A DNA stretch of 15,603 bases, from NCBI GenBank assembly GCA_044868295.1, contig JBIOWF010000007.1, forward strand, positions 1-15,603, written 5' to 3'. The notes under the pieces were generated by a model, which ran no database searches, was not told the DNA's origin, and worked only from the letters and a program-made list of their open reading frames with translations. Shown here in pieces: positions 5,002 through 12,293 of the stretch. The position numbers and the translations under genes were made by a program. Position 1 is the first letter of the stretch; each line of letters opens with the position of its first letter. This DNA comes from JBIOWF01 sp044868295. Lineage in GTDB: Bacteria; Actinomycetota; Actinomycetes; Streptosporangiales; Streptosporangiaceae.

Positions 5002-6099
5002 ATGCGGGCTCTTCTCCTGGTAAATCCCAAGGCGACGTCCACGAACCATCGCACGCGCGACGTGCTGATCCGAGCACTCGGCGCGGCCGTGGACCTCTCC
5101 GTGGAGGAGACCGGCTATAGGGGCCACGCCGCGGTTCTCAGCTCCACCGCCCATGCCAAGGGATTCGACGCGGTGGCCGTCCTGGGCGGCGACGGCACGA
5201 TCAACGAGACGGTGAACGGGCTGCTGAACGCCCAGGACGGGCACGACGCGACGGACAGACCAGCGCTGATCGTGATCCCTGGGGGCAGCGCCAACGTCTT
5301 CGCCAGAGCGCTGGGCCTGCCCAACGATCCGGTCGAGGCGACCGGCGCGGTCCTTGAGGCGCTGCGCGAGGGCCGGAGCCGCACGATCGGGCTCGGCCAG
5401 GCGGTATGGCGTGACCAGGTCTCCCGCGCCGTACCGGAGGGTTCCCGCGCGAAACCAGAGACTTCCCGCGCGAAACCAGAGACTTCCCGCGCGAAGACAG
5501 GGGCTTCCGGCGCAGAGCTGGAGGTTTCCAGCGTGGAGCCAGGGGCAGAGGCGAACGCAGACCTTCATGGGTCCCGATATTTCACATTCTGTGCTGGGCT
5601 TGGATACGACGCCGAGGTCGTCAGGGCCGTCGAGGGGTTACGGAGCGCCGGGTACAAGGCGTCGCCGAAGCTCTACGTGAACACGGCCGTCAGGCACTTC
5701 TTCATGACCGACCGTCGGCATCCCGCGTTGCGACTGTCACGTCCACGCCAGGCGGACCATGAGGGGATCTTCATGGCGATCGTCTCCAATACGGCGCCGT
5801 GGACCTACGTCGGATCTCGTCCGGTGAACCCCACACCCTGGGCGGGCTTCGAGACGGGACTGGACCTGATCGGGCTCCAAAAGATGGGGCTCCCGGCGTT
5901 CCTGGGGCTCATCCGGCAGATCATCGGGGAACGCGCCGGATTGCCGGCCGGTAAACATCTTGTCCACGCGCATGACGAAGGCGAGCTCACCCTGTCGGCG
6001 TCACGGCCGGTCGCCTTCCAGCTCGACGGGGACTACCTGGGCGAACACGAACAGGTACTTTTTCGGTCTATCCCGGACGCGTTACAAGTTCTGGTCTAG
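5002..6099 (+). CDS. Diacylglycerol kinase family lipid kinase (DgkB/YegS type)
   Basis: Predicted ATP-dependent lipid kinase at the membrane face, 365 residues. The catalytic domain is clear: LLVNPKATS at the N-terminus, then the nucleotide-binding GGDGT at residues 62-66 followed by INETVNGL, and IPGGSANVFARALGLP, where family members have GTxND or GSTN. The C-terminal domain begins near RYFTFCAGLGYDAEVV and ends with the typical FQLDGDYLGEHE. ATG 5002 is chosen because it opens the conserved domain exactly; the frame is open upstream but antisense to the membrane protein gene. Between the two domains (residues 140-181) sits a run of six degenerate 7-residue repeats, hydrophilic and probably disordered. 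The substrate may be diacylglycerol or another lipid. The family is certain. Confidence 0.93.
   Translation: MRALLLVNPKATSTNHRTRDVLIRALGAAVDLSVEETGYRGHAAVLSSTAHAKGFDAVAVLGGDGTINETVNGLLNAQDGHDATDRPALIVIPGGSANVFARALGLPNDPVEATGAVLEALREGRSRTIGLGQAVWRDQVSRAVPEGSRAKPETSRAKPETSRAKTGASGAELEVSSVEPGAEANADLHGSRYFTFCAGLGYDAEVVRAVEGLRSAGYKASPKLYVNTAVRHFFMTDRRHPALRLSRPRQADHEGIFMAIVSNTAPWTYVGSRPVNPTPWAGFETGLDLIGLQKMGLPAFLGLIRQIIGERAGLPAGKHLVHAHDEGELTLSASRPVAFQLDGDYLGEHEQVLFRSIPDALQVLV
5419..5544 (+). repeat. Six in-frame 21-bp repeats inside the lipid kinase gene
   Basis: Units start at 5419, 5440, 5461, 5482, 5503 and 5524, each 21 bp and in phase with the codons. The encoded heptads are VSRAVPE, GSRAKPE, TSRAKPE, TSRAKTG, ASGAELE and VSSVEPG. 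Units 2 and 3 differ at two bases; the outer units have drifted, which suggests expansion from the middle. The unit is less GC-rich at third positions (AAA, CCA, ACT) than its surroundings. Confidence 0.92.
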
Positions 6100-6195
6100 T
6101 CCGTTACATGCGGTCATAGTGTGATGCATCCGACAGCCATAACCGCCAAAACGTTCGGCCAAACCTCTTGTGTGGTGTTGGTATGGCTGAAAAGC

Positions 6196-6247
6196 TAAAT
6201 ACGACGTCGGAACGTAGGACCTTTGCGGAGGCCACCGCCTCCCAAAG
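6196..6247 (+). other. whiB1 leader: possible -10 box and strong stem-loop
   Basis: TAAATA at 6196-6201 could be a -10 box. About 20 nt on, CTTTG and GGAGGC (6221-6225, 6227-6232) pair with GCCTCC and CAAAG (6237-6247) across CACC, giving an 11-bp stem with a single bulged C. No U run follows. It could be the 5' hairpin of a long whiB1 leader, or of a separate small RNA between the lipid kinase and whiB1. A second small hairpin (GGAGCC/GGCTCC, 6341-6358) lies just before the whiB1 ribosome binding site. Confidence 0.4.
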
Positions 6248-6312
6248 AGCCCCGGCGATCAGCGAACAGCCCCGGATCAACTCCTAGTTCCGGGCACGTT
6301 CTCGCAGCAGTT

Positions 6313-6328
6313 AGTGAAACACTTCACA
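6313..6328. promoter_or_regulatory. CRP-like palindrome upstream of whiB1
   Basis: AGTGA-N6-TCACA differs from the CRP consensus TGTGA-N6-TCACA at one base and fits the mycobacterial form, which starts AGTG. The core GTGAA/TTCAC is perfectly symmetric. It lies 53 bp before the whiB1 start and just upstream of a TTGACG (6332-6337). The M. tuberculosis whiB1 promoter is known to be controlled by the cAMP receptor protein, so conservation is plausible. Confidence 0.55.
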
Positions 6329-6380
6329 AAGTTGACGGCCGGAGCCCACGCAGGCTCCACTTTACGAAGGAGTGGAACGC

Positions 6381-6635
6381 ATGGACTGGCGCCACCGCGC
6401 TGCCTGCCGTGACGTGGACCCCGAGCTGTTCTTCCCGATCGGCAACACTGGTCCCGCGCTCATGCAGATCGAAGAAGCCAAGCAGGTCTGCGGACAGTGT
6501 ACGGTCACCGAGTCCTGTCTCAAGTGGGCCCTCGAGTCCGGCCAGGACGCCGGTGTCTGGGGTGGCCTCAGCGAGGACGAGCGTCGCGCCCTCAAGCGCC
6601 GCACCGCTCGGGCCCGCGCCCGCGCCAACGTCTGA
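6381..6635 (+). CDS. whiB1: WhiB-family Fe-S transcription factor (WhiB1/WblE)
   Basis: An 84-residue protein binding a [4Fe-4S] cluster through Cys9, Cys37, Cys40 and Cys46. In M. tuberculosis WhiB1 this cluster reacts with nitric oxide and the holo-protein binds the principal sigma factor. The order is typical: MDWRHRAACRD, DPELFFPIGN, the CxxCxxxxxC knot, the GVWGG turn at residues 58-62, then the basic DNA-binding tail RRALKRRTARARARANV. Identity with WhiB1 and Streptomyces WblE is very high along the whole length. ATG 6381 is preceded by AAGGAG with 8-nt spacing. A leader of up to 281 bp with a CRP-like site suggests layered control. The convergent neighbour is the PdtaS-like kinase, as in mycobacteria. 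Confidence 0.97.
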   Translation: MDWRHRAACRDVDPELFFPIGNTGPALMQIEEAKQVCGQCTVTESCLKWALESGQDAGVWGGLSEDERRALKRRTARARARANV

Positions 6636-6725
6636 ACCCCCGAAGACCGTCACAAGGCCACATTTCACCGCACTCAGGTTGCGGGGATGTTGCGGCCTCG
6701 TCAACTTCCGGAAGAACGCTCACGA

Positions 6726-6750
6726 ACAGGGCCGCCCACGGCGGCCCTGT
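6726..6750. terminator. Bidirectional terminator between whiB1 and the histidine kinase
   Basis: ACAGGGCCGCC (6726-6736) and GGCGGCCCTGT (6740-6750) form an 11-bp perfect stem with loop CAC. It lies 90 nt after the whiB1 stop and about 98 nt after the kinase stop on the other strand, so it can end both transcripts. Confidence 0.85.
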
Positions 6751-6847
6751 CGCATGTCTGACGAACGCCACGCGGCCCGAACGTCCGGCACGACGCATGC
6801 GGCCATGTGCGCAAGTGCCCGGCCCGAGCATCTGACACGACATGCGG

Positions 6848-8311
6848 CTACGTGGCCTGGATCGGAATGCTCAGCGTGACCTCGGTGCCGCCGCCCTCCC
6901 GAGGGGAGACGGCCAGGCGGCCCGACAGCTCCCCTATGACGAGCGTCCGGACGATCTGCAGGCCGAGGCTGGTCGTCGACTCCAGATCGAAGTCCGGGGG
7001 CAATCCCTTCCCGTCGTCGGCGACGATCACCTCCAAACGGTCCGGATCCCGGGACACGGTCACCTGAAGTCCGCCGCTCCTGTGTGAGAAACCGTGCTCG
7101 ACGGCGTTTTGCAGGAGCTCGGTGAGCACCATCGCGATCGGGGTCGCCACCGCCGCGGGCAGCACGCCGAAGCTGCCGATCCGCTTGGGCAGGACCTGCG
7201 CCACCGACACTTCGGCGGTCATCGCGATGACCCGATCGGCGATGTCGTCGAACTCGACCATCTCCTCGGGCATCTGCGCCAGCGTCTCGTGCACGATCGC
7301 GATCGAGCCCACCCGCCGGACCGCCTCGCTGAGCGCCTCACGCCCCTCCGGGTTGTTCAGCCTGCGGGCCTGCAGCCGGAGCAGCGCCGCGACCGTCTGC
7401 AGGTTGTTCTTCACCCGGTGATGGATCTCCCGGATCGTCGCGTCCTTGGTCAGCAGCTCGCGCTCCCTGCGGCGCAGCTCCGTGACGTCGCGGATGAGCA
7501 CCAGCGCGCCGATCCGCCCGCCGCCGACGATGAGCGGGATCGCGCGCAACTGCACGACGGTCCCGCCCTTCTCGACCTCCGTCTCGCGAGGCGCCCGTCC
7601 GCTCGCCACGAGCATCAGATCCTCGTTGATCGGCTCGTCGGAGTAGCAGAGGTCGGCGGTCGTCTTGCCGAGCTCCGCTCCGACGAGGTCGGCGTGCAGG
7701 CCGAGCCTCCGGTAGGCCGAGAGCGCGTTCGGCGAGGCGTACGTCACCCGGCCCACCCGGTCGAGCCGGAGCAGCCCGTCACCCACACGCGGCGAGCGCA
7801 CCAGGATCGGCGCCTCCTCCGGGAACGGGAACCTGCCCTCGGCGACCATTTGCGCCAGGTCGGAGGCGCTCTGCAGGTAGGTCAGCTCCAACCGGGACGG
7901 CGTGCGCGCGGAGGAGAGATTCGTCGAGCGCTGGATGACACCGATGACGTCACCGTCCAGGCCTCGCCGTACGGGAATGGTCTCCTCACGGACCGGCACG
8001 CCGGTGGACCAGTCGGGATCGCCCTCGCGGCAGATGCGGTACTCGTGCCACGCCGTGTCGATCAGCAGCCGCGTCCCCTTCGCCACGACCATGCCGACGA
8101 CGTCGTCGTGATAGACCGTGGGACCCGTCGTCGGCCGCATCTGCGCCACCGCGACCCAGCCGGAACCGTCCCGGTGGGGGACCCACAGGATGAGATCCGC
8201 GAACGAGAGATCGGCGAGCAGCTGCCAGTCGGAGACCAGCGAGTGCATCCACTCGAGATCCACGGCGTCGAGCGCGGTGTGACGGGACACCAGGTCGCTT
8301 AGAGTCGGCAC
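6848..8311 (-). CDS. pdtaS: Sensor histidine kinase, PdtaS-like
   Basis: Cytosolic histidine kinase of the HisKA_2 group, 487 residues from GTG 8311. In M. tuberculosis, PdtaS (Rv3220c) phosphorylates PdtaR, an ANTAR RNA-binding antiterminator; no such partner is in this window. The N-terminal sensor opens like PdtaS (VPTLSDLVSRHTALD, then SDWQLLADLSFADLILWVP) and looks GAF-like. A PAS-like domain follows (about residues 178-280, ending LVLIRDVTEL). The phosphoacceptor box EIHHRVKNNLQTVAALLRLQ has His297/His298, and the ATPase domain has Asn402 in TELLQNAVEHGF, DDGKG at 432-436 and SLGLQIV at 448-454. No membrane segment is seen. The frame is open for 62 more codons upstream, but these would overlap bioF; the start is chosen by homology, as Shine-Dalgarno pairing is poor. 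Confidence 0.93.
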   Translation of the reverse strand: MPTLSDLVSRHTALDAVDLEWMHSLVSDWQLLADLSFADLILWVPHRDGSGWVAVAQMRPTTGPTVYHDDVVGMVVAKGTRLLIDTAWHEYRICREGDPDWSTGVPVREETIPVRRGLDGDVIGVIQRSTNLSSARTPSRLELTYLQSASDLAQMVAEGRFPFPEEAPILVRSPRVGDGLLRLDRVGRVTYASPNALSAYRRLGLHADLVGAELGKTTADLCYSDEPINEDLMLVASGRAPRETEVEKGGTVVQLRAIPLIVGGGRIGALVLIRDVTELRRRERELLTKDATIREIHHRVKNNLQTVAALLRLQARRLNNPEGREALSEAVRRVGSIAIVHETLAQMPEEMVEFDDIADRVIAMTAEVSVAQVLPKRIGSFGVLPAAVATPIAMVLTELLQNAVEHGFSHRSGGLQVTVSRDPDRLEVIVADDGKGLPPDFDLESTTSLGLQIVRTLVIGELSGRLAVSPREGGGTEVTLSIPIQAT

Positions 8312-8378
8312 CTGTGCATGATGCGCTGTGACCAGGCCCGAAAGCGAATCGATCCATGCCACCTGCAAAGATGCTGCC

Positions 8379-9530
8379 ATGAAAAGGCCGATCGACAGAC
8401 TCCGTACAGCTGCCGCCGAGCGGGACGCGGCGGGGCTGCGCCGCGTGCTGCGCCCTCGCACGCCCGACCACGACGGCCTGATCGACCTGGCCTCCAACGA
8501 CTATCTGGGCCTGTCCCGCGATGAGCGGCTGGTCGCGGCAGCCGTACGGGCGACACGCGACTGGGGCACCGGCTCCACGGGATCGCGGCTGGTCACCGGC
8601 AGCACCCTGCTCCACGACGAGTTGGAATCCCGGCTCGCCAAGTTTGCCGAGGCGGACCACGCGCTGGTGTTCTCCTCGGGATATCTGGCGAATCTGGCCG
8701 CCGTGACGGCGCTCGGCCGGGACGGGCTGGTGGTCTCGGACTCCGGCAATCACGCCTCGATCGTGGACGCCTGCCGCCTGTCGCGGTCGCGGGTCGTGGT
8801 CACCCCGCACGGCGACGCCGAGGCGGTGGACAGGGCGCTGCGCGAACGGGACGAGGACGTCGCCGTCGTCGTCACCGACGCCGTCTTCTCCGTCGACGGG
8901 GACCTCGCGCCGCTCAGGGAGATGCACGCGGCAGCCGTACGGCACGGCGCGTTGCTGATCGTGGACGAGGCGCACGCGCTCGGCGTTGTGGGCGAACTGG
9001 GCCGAGGCGCGGTTCACGCAGCCGGTTTAGCGGGAAATCCTGACATTGTGAGAACCGTCACCCTGTCCAAATCGCTCGGAGCTCAAGGGGGCGCGGTTCT
9101 CGGCGCGCCCGAAGTGATCGACCACCTGATTAACACCGGCCGCTCCTTCATCTTCGACACCGGGCTCGCCCCCGCCCCCACCGCGGCCGCCCTGCAGGCG
9201 CTGAATATCCTCGAAACAGAGCCTGACCTGCCAGAACGCGCCCGGGCGAACGCGCGGGAGCTGGCCGGGATGGCCCGTGAGCTGGGCCTGGAGTCCGGCG
9301 ACCCGGCGGCGGCCGTGGTTCCCGTCTTTCTCGGCAGGCCACAGGCCGCCCTTTCGGCGGCGGCCCTGTGTGCGGACCACGGCGTTCGCGTGGGATGCTT
9401 CCGCCCACCATCGGCCCCACAAGGACGGTCTTGCCTCCGGTTGACCGCGAGGGCCAATCTGGGGTCCGATGATCTCGCGGTGATCCGGCGCGCGCTCACC
9501 GCCGTGGCCGAAATGAAGGTGGACATGTGA
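8379..9530 (+). CDS. bioF: 8-amino-7-oxononanoate synthase (KAPA synthase)
   Basis: Cytoplasmic PLP enzyme that condenses pimeloyl thioester with L-alanine, the first step in building the biotin rings. The 383-residue length fits BioF. It shows the entry SNDYLGLSRD, the GTGSTGSRLVTGS loop, LVFSSGYLANLA, SGNHASIVDACRLSR, the PLP-contacting VDEAHALGVVG, and the Schiff-base Lys231 in TLSKSLGAQGG. ATG 8379 gives the usual N-terminus; the local Shine-Dalgarno is weak, and a GTG at 8328 is possible but has none. It is divergent from the histidine kinase (67 bp). Its stop overlaps the following regulator gene by 4 nt. Other alpha-oxoamine synthases are less likely given bioD and bioB downstream. Confidence 0.95.
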   Translation: MKRPIDRLRTAAAERDAAGLRRVLRPRTPDHDGLIDLASNDYLGLSRDERLVAAAVRATRDWGTGSTGSRLVTGSTLLHDELESRLAKFAEADHALVFSSGYLANLAAVTALGRDGLVVSDSGNHASIVDACRLSRSRVVVTPHGDAEAVDRALRERDEDVAVVVTDAVFSVDGDLAPLREMHAAAVRHGALLIVDEAHALGVVGELGRGAVHAAGLAGNPDIVRTVTLSKSLGAQGGAVLGAPEVIDHLINTGRSFIFDTGLAPAPTAAALQALNILETEPDLPERARANARELAGMARELGLESGDPAAAVVPVFLGRPQAALSAAALCADHGVRVGCFRPPSAPQGRSCLRLTARANLGSDDLAVIRRALTAVAEMKVDM

Positions 9531-10261
9531 CGGAGCGCAGCGAAGACACCCCCCGTGTGCCGAAGTACTACGACGTCAAGCGGAGCCTGCTGGAGCTGAC
9601 CAAGAGCCTCCCGCCGGGAAGCGCCCTGCCGCCGGAGCGGACGCTCGCGGTGCGTTTCGAGACCTCCCGGACGACCGTCCGCCAGGCGCTCTCGGAGCTG
9701 GTCGTCGAGGGCAGGCTGCTGCGGATCCAGGGCAAGGGCACTTTCGTGGCGCATCCCAAGGTCGCCCAGGTGCTCCAGCTCACGTCGTACACCGGCGATC
9801 TGCGCACCGTCGGCCTGGAGCCGGACACCAAGATCCTGGACATCAGCTACATCACCGCCGACGAGCCGCTGGGCCGCCGGCTGGCGATCAACCCGGGTGG
9901 CCGGGTCCTTCGCATCCACCGGCTCCGCCTGGCCAACGGCGAGCCGATGTCGATCGACACCACCCACCTGTCCGCCCGCCGGTTCCCCCGCCTGCGGCGC
10001 GAGCTGGAGGCGCACTCCTCGCTGTACGAGACGCTGCACAACGCCTACAACGTGCGGCTGACCGACGCCGAGGAGGTCATCGAGACCGTGCTGGCCACGC
10101 CGTACGACGCGCAGGTGCTCGGCGTCGACGTCGGCCTGCCCATGCTGCTGCTGACCCGGCACGCCTTCGACGCGGACGGCAACCCGGTCGAGTACGCCCA
10201 GTCGCTCTACCGTGGAGACCGCTACAAGTTCGTCACCCGGCTCCGCCGTCCCACCCCCTGA
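9527..10261 (+). CDS. dasR: GntR/HutC-family regulator, DasR-like
   Basis: Transcription factor of 244 residues. The winged helix (about residues 12-80) contains LPPERTLAVRFETSRTTVRQ and RIQGKGTFVAHPKV; the rest is a UTRA effector domain. By eye it matches S. coelicolor DasR almost throughout, for example QLTSYTGDLRTVGLEP, GGRVLRIHRLRLANGEPM, TTHLSARRFPRLRREL and the end YRGDRYKFVTRLRRP. DasR senses GlcN-6-P and GlcNAc-6-P and controls chitin and GlcNAc uptake and, in Streptomyces, antibiotics and development. The GTG at 9527 overlaps the bioF stop (GTGA), so it is co-translated with a biotin gene, an odd place for DasR. No dasABC transporter genes are next to it. No convincing full DasR box is seen nearby. 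Orthology is likely, not proven. Confidence 0.85.
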   Translation: MTERSEDTPRVPKYYDVKRSLLELTKSLPPGSALPPERTLAVRFETSRTTVRQALSELVVEGRLLRIQGKGTFVAHPKVAQVLQLTSYTGDLRTVGLEPDTKILDISYITADEPLGRRLAINPGGRVLRIHRLRLANGEPMSIDTTHLSARRFPRLRRELEAHSSLYETLHNAYNVRLTDAEEVIETVLATPYDAQVLGVDVGLPMLLLTRHAFDADGNPVEYAQSLYRGDRYKFVTRLRRPTP

Positions 10262-10363
10262 AGTTACGGCTTCCGCCGGACCGGGACCGACCGCCGCACT
10301 CCCCCGGCTCCGCCGGCGGCGCTCCTCGTGCGTCGCGCCGCTCCCCACCACGCCACGCCGCCG

Positions 10364-10369
10364 TAAGCT
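10364..10369 (+). promoter_or_regulatory. -10 box of a probable leaderless promoter for bioD
   Basis: TAAGCT ends 7 nt before the bioD ATG (10377), which would place the transcription start on the start codon. The 115-bp gap after dasR otherwise holds only GC-rich sequence with a small CCGGC/GCCGG hairpin near 10305. No -35 box stands out. Confidence 0.55.
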
Positions 10370-10376
10370 GCGGTGA

Positions 10377-11099
10377 ATGAGCATTCTGATGGTCACCGGC
10401 ACGGACACCGGCGTGGGCAAGACGGTCGTCACCGCGGCGGTAGCCGTACTGGCCCGGGAGCGAGGGGCGACGGTCGCGGTGGTGAAGCCCGCGCAGACCG
10501 GAGTGGCGGACGGCGAACCAGGTGACCTGGACGACGTGATCCGGCTGTCCGGCGTCACGACGACGTTCGAGCTCGCCCGCTATCCGGACCCGCTGTCCCC
10601 CGCGGCCGCGGCCCGCGTGTCCGGACTGCCCCCCGTTTCGCTTGATCAGGCGGCGGAGACGATCACGGAGCTGACGGAGTCGCACCGGCTGGTGCTCGTC
10701 GAAGGGGCGGGCGGCCTGCTCGTCCGCTTCGACGAGGACGGAGCCACCCTCGCCGACCTGGCCCGGGCGCTGCACGCGCCGGTCCTCGTCGTGGCCAGAG
10801 CGTCGCTGGGCACGCTGAACCACACCGCGCTGACGCTGGAGGCGATGGCGGGCCGCGGCCTCGACCTGGCCGGCGTGGTGATCGGCTCGTGGCCGTCCGA
10901 GCCGGGCCTGGCCGAGCGGTGCAATGTCGCCGACCTGGAGATGCTCGCCGCCCGCCCGCTCTCCGGCGTGCTGCCCGAGGGCGCCGGGTCACTTGACCAC
11001 GCCGCGTTCGCCCATGTGGCGCGCTCCGGCCTCGCGCCCGCGCTGGGCGGGGGGTTCGATCCGGCCGCGTTTCGCACCACCCTTAGGCTTGCCCCTTGA
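10377..11099 (+). CDS. bioD: Dethiobiotin synthetase
   Basis: ATP-dependent carboxylation and ring closure of 7,8-diaminopelargonate to dethiobiotin, the step before BioB. The 240-residue protein has the P-loop GTDTGVGKT at residues 8-16, the substrate-side VVKPAQTG, the active-site EGAGGLLVRFDED, and the VVARASLGTLNHTALTLEA stretch typical of BioD. The C-terminus GVLPEGAG is also characteristic. ATG 10377 appears leaderless. The stop (11097-11099) lies 41 nt before the bioB start. A perfect TTGACA (11096-11101) overlaps the stop and might be a -35 box for bioB, but no well-placed -10 follows. Confidence 0.95.
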   Translation: MSILMVTGTDTGVGKTVVTAAVAVLARERGATVAVVKPAQTGVADGEPGDLDDVIRLSGVTTTFELARYPDPLSPAAAARVSGLPPVSLDQAAETITELTESHRLVLVEGAGGLLVRFDEDGATLADLARALHAPVLVVARASLGTLNHTALTLEAMAGRGLDLAGVVIGSWPSEPGLAERCNVADLEMLAARPLSGVLPEGAGSLDHAAFAHVARSGLAPALGGGFDPAAFRTTLRLAP

Positions 11100-11140
11100 C
11101 ATTCCCCGCGCCTGGTCGGCGCAGACTTTCAGGAGGCACG

Positions 11141-12154
11141 GTGACGACGGCCACGCAGCGCCCCGACATCCTCGAAATCGCCAGAGTTCAGGTGCTGGAG
11201 GAGGGCCGGGGGCTCGACGCCGCCCAGGCTCTCGAATGCCTGAACCTCCCCGACGAGCGTCTGCCCGAGCTGCTCGCCCTCGCCCACGAGGTCCGGATGA
11301 AGTGGTGCGGGCCGGAGGTCGAGGTCGAGGGGATCATCTCCCTCAAGACAGGCGGCTGCCCGGAGGACTGCCACTTCTGCTCGCAGTCGGGCCAGTTCTC
11401 CTCGCCGGTCCGCGCCGCGTGGCTGGACATTCCGTCGCTGGTTCAGGCCGCCGTGGAGACCGCGCAGACCGGCGCGACCGAGTTCTGCATCGTCGCGGCG
11501 GTGCGCGGCCCCGACCGGCGTCTCATGGACCAGGTGCGCGAGGGCGTGAAGGCGATCCGCGAGGCGGTCGACATCAACGTCGCCTGCTCGCTGGGCATGC
11601 TCACCCAGGCGCAGGTGGACGAGCTCGCCGAGATGGGCGTCCACCGGTACAACCACAACCTGGAGACCTGCCAGTCCCACTTCTCCAAGGTGGTCACCAC
11701 CCACACGTGGGAGGAGCGCTGGGACACCTGCCTCATGGTCCGCGCGGCCGGGATGGAGCTGTGCTGCGGCGGCATCATCGGAATGGGCGAGACCCTGGAG
11801 CAGCGCGCGGAGTTCGCGGCGCAGCTCGGCGAGCTTGAGCCCGACGAGGTCCCGTTGAACTTCCTCAACCCGCGCCCGGGCACCCCGTTCGGGGACTACC
11901 CGCTGGTGGAGGGCGCGGAGGCGCTGAAGACGATCGCGACGTTCCGGCTGGCGCTGCCGCGCACCATCCTGCGGTACGCGGGCGGGCGCGAGCTGACCCT
12001 CGGCGACCTGGGCACCAGGGAGGGCATGCTCGGTGGCATCAACGCGATCATCGTCGGCAACTATCTGACCACGCTCGGCCGCTCCCCCGAGCAGGACCTG
12101 GGTCTCCTCGCCGACCTCAAGATGCCCATCAAGGCCCTGTCCCAGACGCTCTGA
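11141..12154 (+). CDS. bioB: Biotin synthase (radical SAM)
   Basis: Inserts sulfur into dethiobiotin to give biotin, using S-adenosylmethionine, a [4Fe-4S] and a sacrificial [2Fe-2S] cluster. The radical SAM motif is Cys73-x3-Cys77-x2-Cys80 in GGCPEDCHFCSQSGQ. The three further cluster cysteines are in TEFCIVAAVRG, INVACSLGML and MELCCGGIIGMGET, with the Arg ligand in ILRYAGGRE. The length of 337 residues fits. The GTG at 11141 is chosen for its AGGAGG (11131-11136); a TTG at 11096 is in frame but has no such site. It is the last gene of the cluster. The small biotin synthase auxiliary protein gene (bsaP) often found after actinobacterial bioB is not present downstream. Confidence 0.97.
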   Translation: MTTATQRPDILEIARVQVLEEGRGLDAAQALECLNLPDERLPELLALAHEVRMKWCGPEVEVEGIISLKTGGCPEDCHFCSQSGQFSSPVRAAWLDIPSLVQAAVETAQTGATEFCIVAAVRGPDRRLMDQVREGVKAIREAVDINVACSLGMLTQAQVDELAEMGVHRYNHNLETCQSHFSKVVTTHTWEERWDTCLMVRAAGMELCCGGIIGMGETLEQRAEFAAQLGELEPDEVPLNFLNPRPGTPFGDYPLVEGAEALKTIATFRLALPRTILRYAGGRELTLGDLGTREGMLGGINAIIVGNYLTTLGRSPEQDLGLLADLKMPIKALSQTL

Positions 12155-12168
12155 CTCCGAATCCGGCA

Positions 12169-12186
12169 ACCGCCCCGACGGGCGGT
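12169..12186 (+). terminator. Probable terminator after bioB
   Basis: ACCGCCC (12169-12175) and GGGCGGT (12180-12186) form a 7-bp stem with loop CGAC, 14 nt after the bioB stop. The stem is short and has no U tract, so moderate support. The remaining sequence to 12293 holds no gene I can recognise. Confidence 0.55.
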
Positions 12187-12293
12187 CACCCGGCCACGTC
12201 GTGCCAGGCGGCGGCCTGGGGCGATGCGAACGGACTCGGCTGCGGAAAGGCAGGGAACCCGAATAGGCACAGGCGCGGACTAGGCGCCGCCGA

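Noticed and set aside
6090..6105. DasR-box-like sequence at the lipid kinase stop
   Set aside because: TCTGGTCTAGTCCGTT matches about 12 of 16 positions of a DasR box, but the right half is poor and a match of this quality is expected by chance about once in a window of this size.
6786..6860. Two similar ACGAC..ATGCGGC segments near the end of the histidine kinase gene
   Set aside because: The copies differ by an indel and substitutions and one lies partly in coding sequence; nothing supports a functional repeat.
11096..11140. TTG at 11096 as the bioB start and TTGACA there as a promoter
   Set aside because: AGGAGG before GTG 11141 gives a better start and the usual BioB N-terminus. The TTGACA has no -10 box at proper spacing.
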